6,805 nucleotides of DNA, from contig CAZBDU010000166.1 of NCBI GenBank assembly GCA_964490725.1, positions 1 to 6,805 on the forward strand. Direction: 5' to 3'. Numbering within the stretch: position 1 is the first letter of the stretch; every line of letters begins with the position of its first letter. The notes beneath the pieces were generated by a model that was not told where the DNA came from, searched no databases, and was given only the letters and a program-made list of their open reading frames with translations. The translations under genes were made by a program, and so were the position numbers. The DNA comes from CAZBDU01 sp964490725 (GTDB lineage Bacteria > Spirochaetota > Spirochaetia > SZUA-6 > DRHE01). Positions 5,404-6,805 of this stretch are shown one piece after another.

Positions 5404-5432
5404 ATGCTACTGCTCCGCGCCGGAGCTGTCAA
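5404..5432 (-). promoter_or_regulatory. Promoter of the reductase-epimerase operon with internal inverted repeat
   Basis: On the minus strand there is a perfect TTGACA (5427-5432), a 17-bp spacer and TAGCAT (5404-5409, 4/6 of the -10 with T1, A2 and T6 kept). The spacer holds a perfect inverted repeat, GCTCCG-GCG-CGGAGC on the minus strand, filling 15 of its 17 bp (5412-5426). Predicted start at about 5397, a leader of about 12 nt. The repeat is a good candidate operator. Confidence 0.6.
5412..5426. repeat. Perfect 6-3-6 inverted repeat in the promoter spacer (candidate operator)
   Basis: GCTCCG and CGGAGC flank a 3-nt centre. All six pairs match and the repeat falls exactly between the -35 and -10 elements, where a bound repressor would block RNA polymerase. 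It could instead be an RNA hairpin at the end of the icd transcript, but no T-run follows it. Confidence 0.5.
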
Positions 5433-5451
5433 AGCCGGACAACGCTCTGGC

Positions 5452-6666
5452 CTACATGTTGCGGATGATCTCGGTGCCGAACTCCGAGGTCTTCACCTCG
5501 CGCGCCCCTTCACGCAGGCGCGCGAAATCGTAGGTCACCGTGCCGGCGGCGATGGCGCGCTCCAGGCCGCGGATGATGCTGTCCGCCGCTTCATTCCAGC
5601 CCATGTAGCGCAGCATCAGCTCTCCGGAGAGGATCACCGAGCCCGGGTTGACCTTGTCCAGGTTGGCGTACTTGGGGGCCGTTCCGTGGGTGGCCTCGAA
5701 CAGGGCATGCCCGGTGTCGTAGTTGATGTTCCCTCCCGGGGCGATGCCGATCCCCCCGACCTGGGCGGCCAGAGCGTCGGAAGCGTAGTCGCCGTTCAGG
5801 TTGGTGGTGGCCACGACGTCGAACTCGTCCGGGCGGGTCAGCACCTGCTGGAGAAAGATATCGGTGATGACGTCCTTCAACAGGATCTTGCCGGCCGGAG
5901 GATTGCCGCCGCACTCCTCCCAGGAGACGGTCTGCCCGGCGAACTCCTCTTTGGCCAGGGCGTAGCCCCACTTCATGAACGCCCCTTCGGTGTACTTCTG
6001 TACGTTTCCCTTGTGCACGAAGGTCACGCTCCTGCGGCCGTTCTGGATGGCGTGGCGGATGGCGGCGCGGATCAGGCGGTCCGAGCCGGTCTTGCTCACA
6101 GGCTTGAGCCCCACCCCGGAGTCCTCCCGAACCTGCCAGCCGTACTCCCGGCGCACGAACTCGATCAGCTTCCTGGCCTCCGGAGTGCCCGCCGCGAACT
6201 CGAAGCCGGCGTAGACGTCCTCGGTGTTCTCCCGGAAGATGATCATGTTCACCCGCTCCGGGTGCTTCACCGGCGAGGGCACGCCCTTGAACCAGCGTAC
6301 CGGCCGCAGGCACACGTACAGGTCCAGCAGCTGCCGGAGAGTCACGTTGAGGCTGCGGAACCCGCCGCCGATGGGCGTGGTGAGCGGTCCCTTGATGCTC
6401 ACCAGGTGGTCCCTGATGGCGGCCACGGTCTGCTCCGGCAGGTAGGTGCCGGTCTCCCGGTTGGCCTTCTCCCCGGCCAGCACCTCCTTCCAGACGATCC
6501 CCCGCCTCCCGCCGTAGGCCTTCTCTACGGCGGCGTCAAAGACCCGCACCGAGGCCCTCCAGATGTCGGGGCCGGTCCCGTCCCCCTCGATGAAGGGGAT
6601 GATGGGATGGTCAGGCACCTTCAGGCCGGAGTCCCTCATCGTGATCTTCTCACCCTGCTTGCTCAT
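5452..6666 (-). CDS. icd: Isocitrate dehydrogenase, NADP-dependent
   Basis: The 404-residue enzyme converts isocitrate to 2-oxoglutarate and CO2 with NADP in the TCA cycle. It closely follows the E. coli type. Substrate and metal residues are present: S105, N107, R111, R121, R145, Y152, K219, D269, D293 and D297, matching E. coli S113, N115, R119, R129, R153, Y160, K230, D283, D307 and D311. NADP specificity is supported by K332/Y333 in GTAPKY and by Y379 and R383, matching E. coli K344, Y345, Y391 and R395. S105 in FRSLNVTLRQ equals the serine phosphorylated by AceK in enteric bacteria; no kinase gene is in this window. The start at 6666 is chosen over an in-frame ATG at 6708: GGAGGG lies 6 nt upstream of it, and the extra 14 codons would overlap the promoter. 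The next gene on this strand, the reductase, begins 66 nt downstream with its own promoter. Confidence 0.96.
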   Translation of the reverse strand: MSKQGEKITMRDSGLKVPDHPIIPFIEGDGTGPDIWRASVRVFDAAVEKAYGGRRGIVWKEVLAGEKANRETGTYLPEQTVAAIRDHLVSIKGPLTTPIGGGFRSLNVTLRQLLDLYVCLRPVRWFKGVPSPVKHPERVNMIIFRENTEDVYAGFEFAAGTPEARKLIEFVRREYGWQVREDSGVGLKPVSKTGSDRLIRAAIRHAIQNGRRSVTFVHKGNVQKYTEGAFMKWGYALAKEEFAGQTVSWEECGGNPPAGKILLKDVITDIFLQQVLTRPDEFDVVATTNLNGDYASDALAAQVGGIGIAPGGNINYDTGHALFEATHGTAPKYANLDKVNPGSVILSGELMLRYMGWNEAADSIIRGLERAIAAGTVTYDFARLREGAREVKTSEFGTEIIRNM

Positions 6667-6672
6667 GGACGT

Positions 6673-6678
6673 CCCTCC
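6673..6678 (-). promoter_or_regulatory. Ribosome-binding site deciding the icd start
   Basis: GGAGGG on the minus strand lies 6 nt before the ATG at 6666 (MSKQGEK). It favours this start over the ATG at 6708, which has no comparable site. Confidence 0.75.
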
Positions 6679-6687
6679 GGGGAGAAA

Positions 6688-6715
6688 AATGTAACCGGCG
6701 GCCCGCAAACGTCAA
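6688..6715 (-). promoter_or_regulatory. Promoter of icd
   Basis: On the minus strand TTGACG (6710-6715, 5/6) is followed after 16 bp by TACATT (6688-6693, 4/6). The start site would be at about 6679-6682, leaving a leader of roughly 13-16 nt that contains the ribosome-binding site. The architecture resembles the promoter at 2953-2980. Confidence 0.6.
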
Positions 6716-6722
6716 GCGGATT

Positions 6723-6745
6723 CGCCCGCCGGAGCGCCGCGGGCG
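6723..6745. repeat. 7-bp perfect inverted repeat upstream of the icd promoter
   Basis: CGCCCGC (6723-6729) and GCGGGCG (6739-6745) are separated by 9 nt and lie about 42-64 bp upstream of the predicted icd start, where an activator could bind. In such GC-rich DNA a chance match is quite possible. The rest of the DNA from 6746 to 6805 shows no gene or other feature I can support. Confidence 0.25.
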
Positions 6746-6805
6746 GCCGAGGCGCTTCGGGCCGGTCCCGCGGGCGCTGCCGGGAGGGGCCGCGGGGCCG
6801 GGGGT

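Noticed and set aside
5591..6313. A 240-codon open frame on the minus strand within icd
   Set aside because: It is a shifted frame of icd with Arg/Gly/Pro-rich composition and no motif.

Overview
This is a high-GC (about two-thirds G+C by eye), gene-dense bacterial window, probably from a Gram-negative organism. The evidence is a small secreted protein with a signal peptidase I signal and a C-terminal Phe typical of outer-membrane beta-barrels, an E. coli-type NADP isocitrate dehydrogenase, and several sigma70-like promoters (TTGACA/TTGACG with 16-17 bp spacers). No mobile element, CRISPR array, tRNA or rRNA is visible. The sequence alone does not fix the phylum.

Layout, left to right. (1) Positions 1-393, minus strand: the N-terminal 131 residues of a LysE/RhtB-family membrane exporter that runs off the left edge. 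(2) Positions 394-514: a divergent intergenic region with candidate promoters facing both ways. (3) Positions 515-1735, plus: a two-cupin protein resembling type I phosphomannose isomerase. (4) Positions 1787-2911, plus: an odd protein joining AhpD/carboxymuconolactone-decarboxylase-like sequence to only the C-terminal half of a class III nucleotide cyclase domain. (5) Positions 3020-3523, plus: a small predicted outer-membrane barrel protein with its own strong promoter (TTGACA-16-TATGAT). (6) Positions 3528-4469, minus: a xylose-isomerase-like TIM-barrel protein with the full catalytic residue set of ketose 3-epimerases. (7) Positions 4477-5385, minus: an aldo/keto reductase, 7 nt upstream of the epimerase gene and probably in the same operon. 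(8) Positions 5452-6666, minus: NADP-dependent isocitrate dehydrogenase (icd). (9) Positions 6667-6805: the icd promoter and very GC-rich DNA with no gene I can support.

Functionally, the reductase/epimerase pair is a compact sugar- or polyol-handling operon. The PMI-like cupin is another possible sugar isomerase, but it is separated from the pair and on the other strand. icd is a core TCA-cycle gene and gives the window a chromosomal, housekeeping character. The most unusual object is the AhpD-like/half-cyclase gene: it keeps the cyclase transition-state residues but lacks the whole metal-binding half. The most notable DNA elements are a perfect 6-3-6 inverted repeat filling the -35/-10 spacer of the reductase promoter, and a perfect 9-bp hairpin at the convergent junction where two stop codons lie only 4 nt apart. 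I found no convincing evidence of a wholly new multi-gene system.
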